A DNA stretch of 64,000 bases. Source: Balneolaceae bacterium. GTDB taxonomy: Bacteria; Bacteroidota; Rhodothermia; Balneolales; Balneolaceae. Under the pieces are notes generated by a model, which saw nothing but the letters and a program-made list of their open reading frames with translations, was not told the origin of the DNA and ran no database searches. The stretch covers positions 3,464,119-3,528,118 of the forward strand of contig CP051242.1 of NCBI GenBank assembly GCA_017795005.1, read 5' to 3'. The translations under genes and the position numbers were made by a program. This document shows, one piece after another, positions 53,204 through 60,913 of the stretch (position 1 is the stretch's first letter; every line of letters starts with the position of its first letter).

Positions 53204-53857
53204 ATGGTCGAAAGAAAACAGGCAGGAGTAGATTTAAGAAGATCTTACAATATTCTTCTTCAATCTGGTCTTATTATTGCCTTACTATTTATCATCGGGT
53301 TGGTCAAGATAAATTTATATAGTGAACCACCCACTCCACCACCAGTTGAAGAACAAGAGGAAGTGGTGATGGAAGAAGTAATTCAAACAAAACAAATTGA
53401 AACCCCTCCACCTCCACCTCGTCCACCAGTACCAGTTGAGGTACCAAACGACGAAATCATTGAAGATGAGATTTTGGATCTGGATGCGGAGTTAGACCTT
53501 GATGGTCCTCTGGACCTTCCACCTCCACCACCTCCATCTGATGATGAAGAAGAAGATTTCTTCGTTGTTGTGGAAACAATGCCTTCTTTAAAAGGTGGTC
53601 TTGCAGACCTTCAAAGAAAGGTGAAATATCCTGAGATGGCCCGACGTGCTGGTATCGAAGGTCGTGTTACAGTTCAGTTCATTGTTAACGAGCAAGGTCG
53701 TGTTGAAAACCCACGTGTAATTCGTGGAATTGGTGGTGGCTGTGATGAAGCTGCTTTGGAAGCTGTTCGTAACGCCGAGTTCTCACCCGGTATGCAACGT
53801 GGTAGACCCGTACGTGTACAGTACAGTTTACCAATTGTATTCAGGTTGCAGAACTAA
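53204..53857 (+). CDS. TonB-family energy transducer, paralogue
   Basis: A 217-aa paralogue of the preceding protein with the same plan: N-terminal helix at about 17-36 (ILLQSGLIIALLFIIGLVKI), long Pro/Glu spacer (VEEQEEVVMEEVIQTKQ, ETPPPPPRPPVPVEV, DLPPPPPPSDDEEED), TonB_C domain (about 134-217) with YPEMARRAGIEGRVTVQFIVNEQGRVENP and GGCDEAALEAVRNAEFSPG. The spacer is more acidic than in the first copy and the C-terminal domain is better matched to the consensus. AGGAAAGACT precedes the ATG. Ends at a strong terminator. Confidence 0.92.
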   Translation: MVERKQAGVDLRRSYNILLQSGLIIALLFIIGLVKINLYSEPPTPPPVEEQEEVVMEEVIQTKQIETPPPPPRPPVPVEVPNDEIIEDEILDLDAELDLDGPLDLPPPPPPSDDEEEDFFVVVETMPSLKGGLADLQRKVKYPEMARRAGIEGRVTVQFIVNEQGRVENPRVIRGIGGGCDEAALEAVRNAEFSPGMQRGRPVRVQYSLPIVFRLQN

Positions 53858-53877
53858 TACAGTTTGAACATTATTTT

Positions 53878-53907
53878 AAGGCGTGAATAATCATCACGCC
53901 TTTTTTT
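53878..53907 (+). terminator. intrinsic terminator after tonB paralogue
   Basis: AAGGCGTGA (53878-53886), loop of 7 nt, TCACGCCTT (53894-53902), then TTTTT. It covers the stop codon of the convergent Nudix gene and may serve both directions. Confidence 0.88.
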
Positions 53908-54328
53908 GTGCCCATAATTTCCCAAATTCCCTTAGTACATCTTTTAGATTATCAAATCCTACCATTTCTTTAGCTTTTGATAATTCCACCCATTCAATCT
54001 TTTCGATACCCTCACTTTTCTGTGGTATTAATTCCTGGGCAAAAGGATAAATCATTGAATACCAATACGTAGTTTTCCCTATGGTCTTTTTTTTCTCCTG
54101 ATATTCATGATAAGTTTTCCCTAATTCAGAGATAATCATTGGAAGATCAGAACCTGTTTCTTCGGCTACTTCGCGAACCGCACACATTGGTATAGACTCT
54201 CCTTTTTCGAGCTTGCCTTTGGGAAGATCCCAATAACCGTTTCTGTAAATTAACAGAACCAGTTTTTGGTTGGAATCAGGATCAACCCGATAAACTACAC
54301 CACCTGCTGCAATAACAGGTTTAGGCAT
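53894..54328 (-). CDS. Nudix hydrolase
   Basis: A 144-aa protein. The Nudix box is at about 39-61: GKLEKGESIPMCAVREVAEE followed by TGS, giving the G(5x)E(7x)REVxEExG pattern with its metal-binding Glu residues. LVLLIYRNGYWDLPKG precedes it. It hydrolyses a nucleoside diphosphate linked to another moiety; the substrate (dinucleoside polyphosphate, NTP or ADP-ribose type) cannot be chosen. It overlaps the DUF1844 gene by 8 nt, so the two form an operon. Confidence 0.9.
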   Translation of the reverse strand: MPKPVIAAGGVVYRVDPDSNQKLVLLIYRNGYWDLPKGKLEKGESIPMCAVREVAEETGSDLPMIISELGKTYHEYQEKKKTIGKTTYWYSMIYPFAQELIPQKSEGIEKIEWVELSKAKEMVGFDNLKDVLREFGKLWAQKKA

Positions 54329-54647
54329 TTGAATCTTTTTCTTCTCCTGATGAATCAGAAGTATCTCCTTTCTTCAATTCGTCGGCATAATTAAGCCTTA
54401 AATTCGTCAAGGTTTGATCGAGGTACCCTTTTAATTCCTTTGGAAGATTACCTGATGTAAATTTTTCCAAAGCATTCAATGTATCAATTGCATATTTCGC
54501 AGAGGATAGATCCCTTTCAATATTATCTGTAGCTGGGTTTTTGATTTTACCAAGTCCCATCATTCCAATTTGTTGATGCTGCTGAATAAGCATCATAAAT
54601 AAAAGCTGATCCTGTTGATCTGCATTTAAGTTTTCTCCATTTACCAT
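54321..54647 (-). CDS. DUF1844 family protein
   Basis: A 108-aa helical protein of the DUF1844 family: LLFMMLIQQHQQIGMMGLGKI (about 15-35), DLSSAKYAIDTLNALEKFTSGNL (about 46-68) and LDQTLTNLRLNYADEL. The C-terminal tail is polar (KGDTSDSSGEEKDSN). Function unknown; no signal peptide, likely cytoplasmic. First gene of a pair with the Nudix hydrolase. Confidence 0.85.
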   Translation of the reverse strand: MVNGENLNADQQDQLLFMMLIQQHQQIGMMGLGKIKNPATDNIERDLSSAKYAIDTLNALEKFTSGNLPKELKGYLDQTLTNLRLNYADELKKGDTSDSSGEEKDSNA

Positions 54648-54760
54648 ATTAAACTCAACTTTTTTTACTGCGATTAAAATTTAAGGTGATTTAAAATTAA
54701 TAAACTTCTTTTTTCTTTACCTTATTTCTCTCTGTTAAATAAGTTGAATTCGTATAAAGT

Positions 54761-55972
54761 ATGGCCACTATTAAGCCTTTCAAGTCATGGAGACCAAAAA
54801 AAGAAGTAGTCTCTGAAATATCTTCCGTCCCTTATGATGTAATTAGTACTGAAGAGGCTAAAGAACTAGCTCATGGAAAACCTATTAGTTTCCTGAGAGT
54901 TATCAGACCGGAGATTGATTTACCGGATGAAATTGATATTTATGATGACAAAGTATACGAGCAAGGGAAAAAGAACTTAACCGATCTTCTCAACTCTGAT
55001 TCTTTTTTTCAGGAAGAAACTGATTCACTTTATATTTATCGCTTAGCATGGAAAAATATTTCCAAAACGGGAATCTTCGGTTGTGTCACTGTTAAAGATT
55101 ATGATCATGAAATCATTTTAAAGCATGAATTAACTCGTCCAGTAAAGGAAGACGACCGTACTAAACATATTCTTACTCAAAAAGCGCATGCTGAACCGGT
55201 TATGCTCACTTATGAAGATGATACCTTGATTAATAGTTTAATCGAGGAATATCTACATTCAAATGATCCTATATATGATTTTGAAACGAGCGATCAGGTT
55301 CAGCATACTTTTTGGAAAGTGGATGACTTTTCAGCTCTGATATTAGCATTTACTGAGGTTCCAAAGTTTTATATCGCAGATGGCCACCATCGTTGTGCCA
55401 GCGCTGCAAGAGTAGCCCATGAGATAGCATCCAATCACCCTGATCATACAGGAAAAGAAGAATACAATTATTTCCCGGCGGTAGTTTTCCCAAAGTCGGA
55501 AACAAAAATTTTAGCCTACAACAGAGTTATTTATAGCTTACCAAACGATTTTTTAGCTTCCCTTAAAGATTCATTTGATCTAACAGAACAGACTGAACAG
55601 GTTCCATCTGAGAAAGGGCGTATATCCTTATATTTGAATGGTATTTGGTATGGCTTGAAGCTGCCCGAATCAGATAAAATTGATATAGCCTCAACACTTG
55701 ACGTTGCCAGATTGCAGGAATTTATTTTGGAACCATTATTGGGAATTACGAATCAAAGAACTGACAAGAATATTGATTTTGTTGGAGGAATAAGAGGCAC
55801 CAAAGAATTGGAAAAACTTGTAGATTCAGGAGAAGCAGAATTAGGAATCAGCATGTTTCCCACCAGCGTTCAGGAGCTTATTGAAGTTTCAAATGCAGGG
55901 CTACTGATGCCTCCTAAATCGACCTGGTTTGAGCCGAAACTAAGATCGGGAGTTTTAATTCACACATTTTAA
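54761..55972 (+). CDS. DUF1015 family protein
   Basis: A 403-aa cytoplasmic protein of the DUF1015 family: IKPFKSWRPKKEVVSEISSVPYDVISTEEAKELA at the N-terminus, FYIADGHHRCASAARVA at about 204-220 with the conserved DGHHR, and ILEPLLGI...VGGIRGTKELEKLVDSGEAE at the C-terminus. DUF1015 genes are often next to serC/serA and a link to serine metabolism, possibly a serine kinase-like (SbnI/ParB-type) activity through DGHHR, has been suggested; I treat that as inference. serC follows 24 nt later. Confidence 0.88.
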   Translation: MATIKPFKSWRPKKEVVSEISSVPYDVISTEEAKELAHGKPISFLRVIRPEIDLPDEIDIYDDKVYEQGKKNLTDLLNSDSFFQEETDSLYIYRLAWKNISKTGIFGCVTVKDYDHEIILKHELTRPVKEDDRTKHILTQKAHAEPVMLTYEDDTLINSLIEEYLHSNDPIYDFETSDQVQHTFWKVDDFSALILAFTEVPKFYIADGHHRCASAARVAHEIASNHPDHTGKEEYNYFPAVVFPKSETKILAYNRVIYSLPNDFLASLKDSFDLTEQTEQVPSEKGRISLYLNGIWYGLKLPESDKIDIASTLDVARLQEFILEPLLGITNQRTDKNIDFVGGIRGTKELEKLVDSGEAELGISMFPTSVQELIEVSNAGLLMPPKSTWFEPKLRSGVLIHTF

Positions 55973-55996
55973 TCATCACTCATACTTAACAATTAA

Positions 55997-57079
55997 ATGA
56001 AAAGAGTTCATAATTTCAGCGCAGGCCCCGCAGTCCTGCCATTAGAAGTTTTACAGAAAGCACAAGAGGAATTTATCGATTATCAAGGTACCGGAACCTC
56101 GATTATGGAAAAGAGTCACCGTGGCCCAGAGTATACCAAAGTTGATGCTGAAGCCAGAGAAAGGCTTTCAAGAATTCTGGGTCTTGGTGATGATTTTGAA
56201 ATCATGTTTCTTCAGGGCGGTGCAAGCACCCAATTCTTTACAGTTCCTTACAATTTCTTAAGTGAAGGTGAGACTGCAGATTATATTAATACCGGAGCAT
56301 GGTCTAAAAAAGCAATTAAGGAAGCTAAAACGTTTGGAAATGTACATGAAGCTTTTACCAGTGCCGATTCTAATTTCAACAGAGTTCCCGGCGCAGAAGA
56401 ATTAAATCTTTCCCCTGATGCCAATTATGTACACATCACCTCAAATAACACCATTTTTGGGACTCAGTTCACTACCGAACCAGAAACGAATGGGGTTCCT
56501 TTAGTTTGTGATGCTTCTTCTGATTTTCTATCCAGACCTGTTGATGTTAGCAAATATGGAATCATCTATTCTGGGGCACAAAAGAATCTTGGTCCAGCAG
56601 GTGTTACTGTAGTAATCATTAGAAAGGGTTTTCTTGCTAAAGCAAATAAAAGTGGAATCCCAACGATGATTGACTATCACACTCATGCGAATGGAGCCAT
56701 GTTTAATACTCCCCCATCTTTCGCCGTATACATGGTGAATCTGGTTTTGGAATGGGTGGAAGGAAAAGGTGGACTTGAATATTTCAAGACTTTTAATGAA
56801 GAAAAAGCCGCTCTTCTTTATAACGAAATTGATTCTGATGACTTCTATAATGGAACTGCAGAAGTAACATCACGCTCAAATATGAATGTATGTTTCCGGT
56901 TGGGATCTGAAGACTTAGAAGCTGAATTCCTGAAAGAAGCCGTCACCCGTGACTTGGTTGCCCTAAAAGGACACAGAAGTGTTGGCGGAATCAGAGCCAG
57001 TATTTATAATGCTTGTCCACGTGAAAGTGTGGAAGCGTTGGTAAGTTTTATGAGAGACTTCCGGGCTAAAAAAGGATAA
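55997..57079 (+). CDS. serC: phosphoserine aminotransferase
   Basis: PLP-dependent transfer of an amino group to 3-phosphohydroxypyruvate in serine synthesis. At 360 aa it is the normal length. FSAGPAVLPLEVLQKAQEEF (6-25), SIMEKSHRGPEY, FLQGGASTQFFTVPYNFL, and SGAQKNLGPAGVTVVIIRK at about 193-211, with Lys 197 as the PLP lysine. The C-terminal GHRSVGGIRASIYNACP binds the substrate phosphate. Cotranscribed with DUF1015; ends at a bidirectional terminator about 170 nt downstream after a rhomboid remnant. Confidence 0.95.
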   Translation: MKRVHNFSAGPAVLPLEVLQKAQEEFIDYQGTGTSIMEKSHRGPEYTKVDAEARERLSRILGLGDDFEIMFLQGGASTQFFTVPYNFLSEGETADYINTGAWSKKAIKEAKTFGNVHEAFTSADSNFNRVPGAEELNLSPDANYVHITSNNTIFGTQFTTEPETNGVPLVCDASSDFLSRPVDVSKYGIIYSGAQKNLGPAGVTVVIIRKGFLAKANKSGIPTMIDYHTHANGAMFNTPPSFAVYMVNLVLEWVEGKGGLEYFKTFNEEKAALLYNEIDSDDFYNGTAEVTSRSNMNVCFRLGSEDLEAEFLKEAVTRDLVALKGHRSVGGIRASIYNACPRESVEALVSFMRDFRAKKG

Positions 57080-57097
57080 TAGGTTTATATCGTAAGA

Positions 57098-57257
57098 TCA
57101 CAAAACCCGGATCATCGTAAGAAAGTGATCAATCGAATTGGGTACAAAGGCAAACATGTAGATAACTCCCCACGCCGCTCCTCCTATATGAGCTTCATGA
57201 TTTATTTTCCCTTCCTTTTTGCTCGCCCAAATACTGTAGCCGATAAATAAAAAACCC
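57098..57257 (-). pseudogene. 3' remnant of a rhomboid-family protease gene
   Basis: A frame of about 50 codons on the minus strand with no start: FLFIGYSIWASKKEGKINHEAHIGG then AAWGVIYMFAFVPNS and a stop at 57098-57100. The AHIGGAAWG element is the last-helix motif of rhomboid proteases, with the catalytic His. The upstream part with the catalytic Ser is gone: a stop codon and the serC terminator lie immediately before. The remnant is therefore a broken gene left by a deletion. Confidence 0.6.
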
Positions 57258-57285
57258 TAGCGACTAACTGTCGCTAGGGTTTTTT
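57249..57285 (+). terminator. intrinsic terminator, bidirectional
   Basis: AAAAAACCCTAGCGAC (57249-57264) and GTCGCTAGGGTTTTTT (57270-57285) form a 16-bp perfect stem with a 5-nt loop. It ends serC transcripts on the plus strand and those of the large S74 protein gene on the minus strand. Confidence 0.93.
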
Positions 57286-57303
57286 AAACAATTGAAATAT
57301 ACG

Positions 57304-60207
57304 TTATTTATCAGCAGAAAAACTCTGAGAGTTATCGGTCTCAATCAATTTCATTAATTGAGAAATCTGAGCCTTTATAGTTTCGATTTCTTCTGCCTGC
57401 GCTTTTAACTGATCATTTTCTGTCTCTAATATTTCAATTTTAGTATTTAGCTCTTTAACAGCTTCTATCAGAACTGCTACCATTTGAGAGTAGTTAACTG
57501 ATTTCATTCCTTTATCATCGGTATGAACAAATTCAGGATACAGTTCCTCAACTTCTTGCGCAATTACGCCAATTTGATTAGTACGAATCTTGTTTGCATC
57601 TATCCAATTGTAGCTTACCCCTCGAAGTTTCAAGGTGTTATCTAAAGCATTTTGCAATGGTTGAATATTGGTTTTAAGTCTGCGGTCGGAAGTTTCTGTC
57701 AACGATGCAACGGTAATATTTCCGGTTGTGAAAATACTTCCACTTGTTCCATTAATACCGATTGTCTGGTTTCCACCAACATACATTTCTAACAAAGGTC
57801 CACCCCCAGTATCGTGATTCAATACAAAACCATCTGTGTAAGCATTCTGACCACCACTTATACTTCCACCAGAAATCCGGTTAAACTGATCACTTGCCAG
57901 GTCTCCGGATATTTCCAATGTTGCAGCTTTAACCGCTCCAATCGAATTAATATCCCCATTGGCTCCATTCATTGTAATTACATCTTCTTTGGTTTGACCT
58001 GCAATATTTGTTTTGTAGATATTAATATCTGTCCATTCATCAGTACCGTCTGTAACTACTCCCATAAACATATTATTATGGTACCAGCTACCTCCGTCTG
58101 TAGTTGTTCCAAAAAACTGAAGGTATGGCAGATCAGCGTTATCCCAGGTCTGACCACCCAGTTGTATGTTAGGAGTTGATTGACCCTGTAAAAAGATACC
58201 TCCTCCAAATTCCTTGTTATCACCTTCGGCATACATAGATGCTACAGTCGCATCACTGGAATTAACCACATCAATAAATGTTTTCTGAGGATTATTACCT
58301 ACTTGAACGCCATTGACCATTAGACCGCCGTTTATATTTACATCGCCATTTAGTTCTGTTACTCCATGGAAAATAGCTGCTGTATCAGCATATACTTCCA
58401 TTCCTAAATTTGAAGTACCACTATCTATAAATAACTGAAGTCCTATATTTCTGACCCCTTCACCATTTGCAGTTCCCCGGTAAGCAATGTTTCCGGATTG
58501 CGAGTTAAATGCAAATGCGTCAACCCCAACATTGCGGGCTGTTCCTGTTGCTTCTGCCCATCCCTGGACTCCGGTATTAAGTCTACTACCCTGGTCACCA
58601 TATACTCTTCCTCGAACACCAATATTTCCGTTCTGATTATCTCGAGCAAAACCTACAAGACCGCTATTAAATCCACCTACATTTCCATCCATTTCTGTTC
58701 CTTCCGGAACTATTTCTCCGTCACCCGCTCCTCTCGCAATTCCAAAACCACCAAGATTCTCTCTTCCTGTAGAGCGTGCGAAACCGTAAAGACCATAACG
58801 TCTTCCACCGTCACCTGAAACAGATTCATCACCCAAAGCTACTCCGTATACTCCTAGATGAGTTCCAGTTCCTGAACCGCCGGATTCGCCGTATGAACCA
58901 ACCTGCAGAGCTTCGTTACCCATTCCCGACTTTGCATAAAATTCACCACCTGAATTCTGACCATCTGTACTTGCAGTAGTTGTAATTGGAGACAATCCCT
59001 GAGAACCTACTGTGTTTATTACAAATGATGTATCTCCATCGTCTTTATTGAAAGTGTATTCAGTCAAAGCACCTCCACCTCCACCACCAATAGGACTTCC
59101 ATTCACCATTAGAGTACCGTTAACATTTACGTCTCCGTCAAAATATCCGGCCCAGTTTTCAGTACCATCCCATGCAGCACCATATACTCCATAGTTAATT
59201 CCCGGACCACTTGACCGACCGGCAACCGCATAGTTCTTGGTTGAATCAGTAGAACCTGCGGAAGAAAGACCATGAATTCCATAATTTACTAATCCAAATT
59301 CCCCATCACTTCTGGCCTCCAATCCGGTATTATTCCAATTATTTCCTGAAGCCAATCCATATAAGCCAAAGTTTATTGATCCTACTCCAAAACCTTCTCC
59401 CTGATCACCATTACCTGCACCATAAGCAACGCCATTTACTCCGTAGTTATACTTAGCTGATGAGTTTGCCTGCCCGTACACTCCCCATCTGTTTCCTCCT
59501 GTAGCTTCAGGATTCCAGGCTGTTCCTAACATCCCAATGTGTAGCCCGGTTCCAGGTCCACTTGCCGTTCCACTAATTGCATATTGTGAAGCCGCGTTTT
59601 CAGGAGCTTCATTAATTACAGCATTAATAGGTCGGTTTCTACCTGTAGAAGTTCCTTCAACTTGAAGTCCGTACGCTAATTCTTCTTCAGTTTCGCTTCC
59701 TGATCTTACTATCTTCAAAGAATCTCTGAGTAAATCATTTCCGGGATTAATTTCAATTAACTGTTCTAATCCTGATCCACCCGAACCACCATTAACTACA
59801 TGTTCAGCGACCAATGCATAAGGAACAGATAAAAGCTGAGTGGCGCCGAGACTTTCGAATGCATCTCCACCAGCGGGATCAACTTCCAATTGTACATAAT
59901 GATCAGAACCTGCCCAGTTTACCTGATCAAAAGTAGATTCTGAAGCAGTTCCCTGACCTATAATTATTTGAAATAAGCCCACCGGACTTGTAGTTACAGT
60001 ATGTGTTTCCACATAACTGGGATCTCCTGTTTCTGACCCTTCCAGAATGCTAATTCTAACACTAATTTCCTGACTAATTAGAGGTAAGCCATCAGCTCCT
60101 CTTGCTATAGCCTGAAAGTTAAATCCTTGTGGTACCTGAGCAAATACATCTGTGGATAGTAGAAATACACAAAGAAGTACTGCGGCATACTTTATCTTGT
60201 TCTGCAT
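57304..60207 (-). CDS. large secreted protein with C-terminal S74 (endosialidase-type) chaperone domain
   Basis: A 967-aa exported protein. The signal peptide YAAVLLCVFLLSTDVFAQ (8-25) is followed by a beta-rich domain (about 27-140), then long Gly/Asn-rich irregular repeats with YGVNGVAYGAGNGD, YGLYGLASGNN and similar (about 205-620), consistent with a fibrous trimeric stalk. The C-terminus is a peptidase S74 domain: ETSDRRLKTNIQPL places the self-cleavage Ser at about 840, and IGVIAQEVEELYPEFV and YSQMVAVLIEAVKEL follow, ending in a coiled coil. In phage tail fibres this domain helps trimerisation and then cuts itself off. Here it probably shapes a surface fibre. The sorting-tag gene is 18 nt upstream. 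Confidence 0.85.
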   Translation of the reverse strand: MQNKIKYAAVLLCVFLLSTDVFAQVPQGFNFQAIARGADGLPLISQEISVRISILEGSETGDPSYVETHTVTTSPVGLFQIIIGQGTASESTFDQVNWAGSDHYVQLEVDPAGGDAFESLGATQLLSVPYALVAEHVVNGGSGGSGLEQLIEINPGNDLLRDSLKIVRSGSETEEELAYGLQVEGTSTGRNRPINAVINEAPENAASQYAISGTASGPGTGLHIGMLGTAWNPEATGGNRWGVYGQANSSAKYNYGVNGVAYGAGNGDQGEGFGVGSINFGLYGLASGNNWNNTGLEARSDGEFGLVNYGIHGLSSAGSTDSTKNYAVAGRSSGPGINYGVYGAAWDGTENWAGYFDGDVNVNGTLMVNGSPIGGGGGGALTEYTFNKDDGDTSFVINTVGSQGLSPITTTASTDGQNSGGEFYAKSGMGNEALQVGSYGESGGSGTGTHLGVYGVALGDESVSGDGGRRYGLYGFARSTGRENLGGFGIARGAGDGEIVPEGTEMDGNVGGFNSGLVGFARDNQNGNIGVRGRVYGDQGSRLNTGVQGWAEATGTARNVGVDAFAFNSQSGNIAYRGTANGEGVRNIGLQLFIDSGTSNLGMEVYADTAAIFHGVTELNGDVNINGGLMVNGVQVGNNPQKTFIDVVNSSDATVASMYAEGDNKEFGGGIFLQGQSTPNIQLGGQTWDNADLPYLQFFGTTTDGGSWYHNNMFMGVVTDGTDEWTDINIYKTNIAGQTKEDVITMNGANGDINSIGAVKAATLEISGDLASDQFNRISGGSISGGQNAYTDGFVLNHDTGGGPLLEMYVGGNQTIGINGTSGSIFTTGNITVASLTETSDRRLKTNIQPLQNALDNTLKLRGVSYNWIDANKIRTNQIGVIAQEVEELYPEFVHTDDKGMKSVNYSQMVAVLIEAVKELNTKIEILETENDQLKAQAEEIETIKAQISQLMKLIETDNSQSFSADK

Positions 60208-60225
60208 TGTATAATTTTTTGATAA

Positions 60226-60735
60226 TTATTTGATTAAAATCATTTTTTTTGTGGTAACAACATTTCCATTCGAGAATAATCGATAGAAATACATTCCACT
60301 GGATAAGGAAGATGCATCAAACCGAATGGTATGAAAACCAGCTGGTCTGGCTTCATCAACTAAAATTGCTACTCTTCTTCCTAAAGAATTAAAAACTTCA
60401 AGTTTTACATCCATTCTTTTAGGGAGTGAAAACTCAATATTAGTTGTCGGATTGAATGGATTTGGGTAATTCTGTTCCAACCTCAACTCAGTAGGAAGAT
60501 CTGAATCTTCTAATTCATTTGAGATAAGAATTCCACCGTTAATTGCTGAAAAACCGGCGGTAAATGAAAATGACTCAGAGTTAAAATCTCCTGAAACTAC
60601 TTCACCCAAAGAAAAAGACAACGAAATATTTTCACCTTCCTGAAAGCCTGATAGAGGTGAGATAAGTACTTGTGAGTATGTATTTATAAAAATTCCAAGC
60701 GAAAAGAAGAGTCCCCAAAAAACCTTTAGTATCAT
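60226..60735 (-). CDS. secreted protein with C-terminal sorting (T9SS type A-like) domain
   Basis: A 169-aa exported protein. Signal peptide KVFWGLFFSLGIFINTYSQ (4-22), a short beta-rich mature part, and a C-terminal module: LEQNYPNPFNPTTNIEFSLP (about 87-106), then a beta sandwich with LEVFNSLGRRVAILVDE, SGMYFYRLFSNGNVVTTKK and terminal MILIK. This module is the outer-membrane sorting tag common in Balneolota, Rhodothermota, Ignavibacteria and Bacteroidota. AGGGAT precedes the ATG. It is the first gene of a pair with the S74 protein; it may carry or anchor it. Confidence 0.85.
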   Translation of the reverse strand: MILKVFWGLFFSLGIFINTYSQVLISPLSGFQEGENISLSFSLGEVVSGDFNSESFSFTAGFSAINGGILISNELEDSDLPTELRLEQNYPNPFNPTTNIEFSLPKRMDVKLEVFNSLGRRVAILVDEARPAGFHTIRFDASSLSSGMYFYRLFSNGNVVTTKKMILIK

Positions 60736-60913
60736 ATCCCTACATAAATTTTAAATTATTGTATAACTATTTAGTCGATTTTTTTAAGAAAAACAATTAG
60801 AAAAATTACCAGAATATTGGTGTATGTTTTTTAGTCATACAATCAAATACTTCATATTTAATCGTATTAGCTTATATTAATCCCGACTAACAGCTTAGGT
60901 AAATTTACGATTA

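Noticed and set aside
57814-58979. Plus-strand ORFs opposite the large S74 protein gene
   Set aside because: They are shadows of a Gly/Asn-rich gene on the other strand, with no start site context and low-complexity translation.
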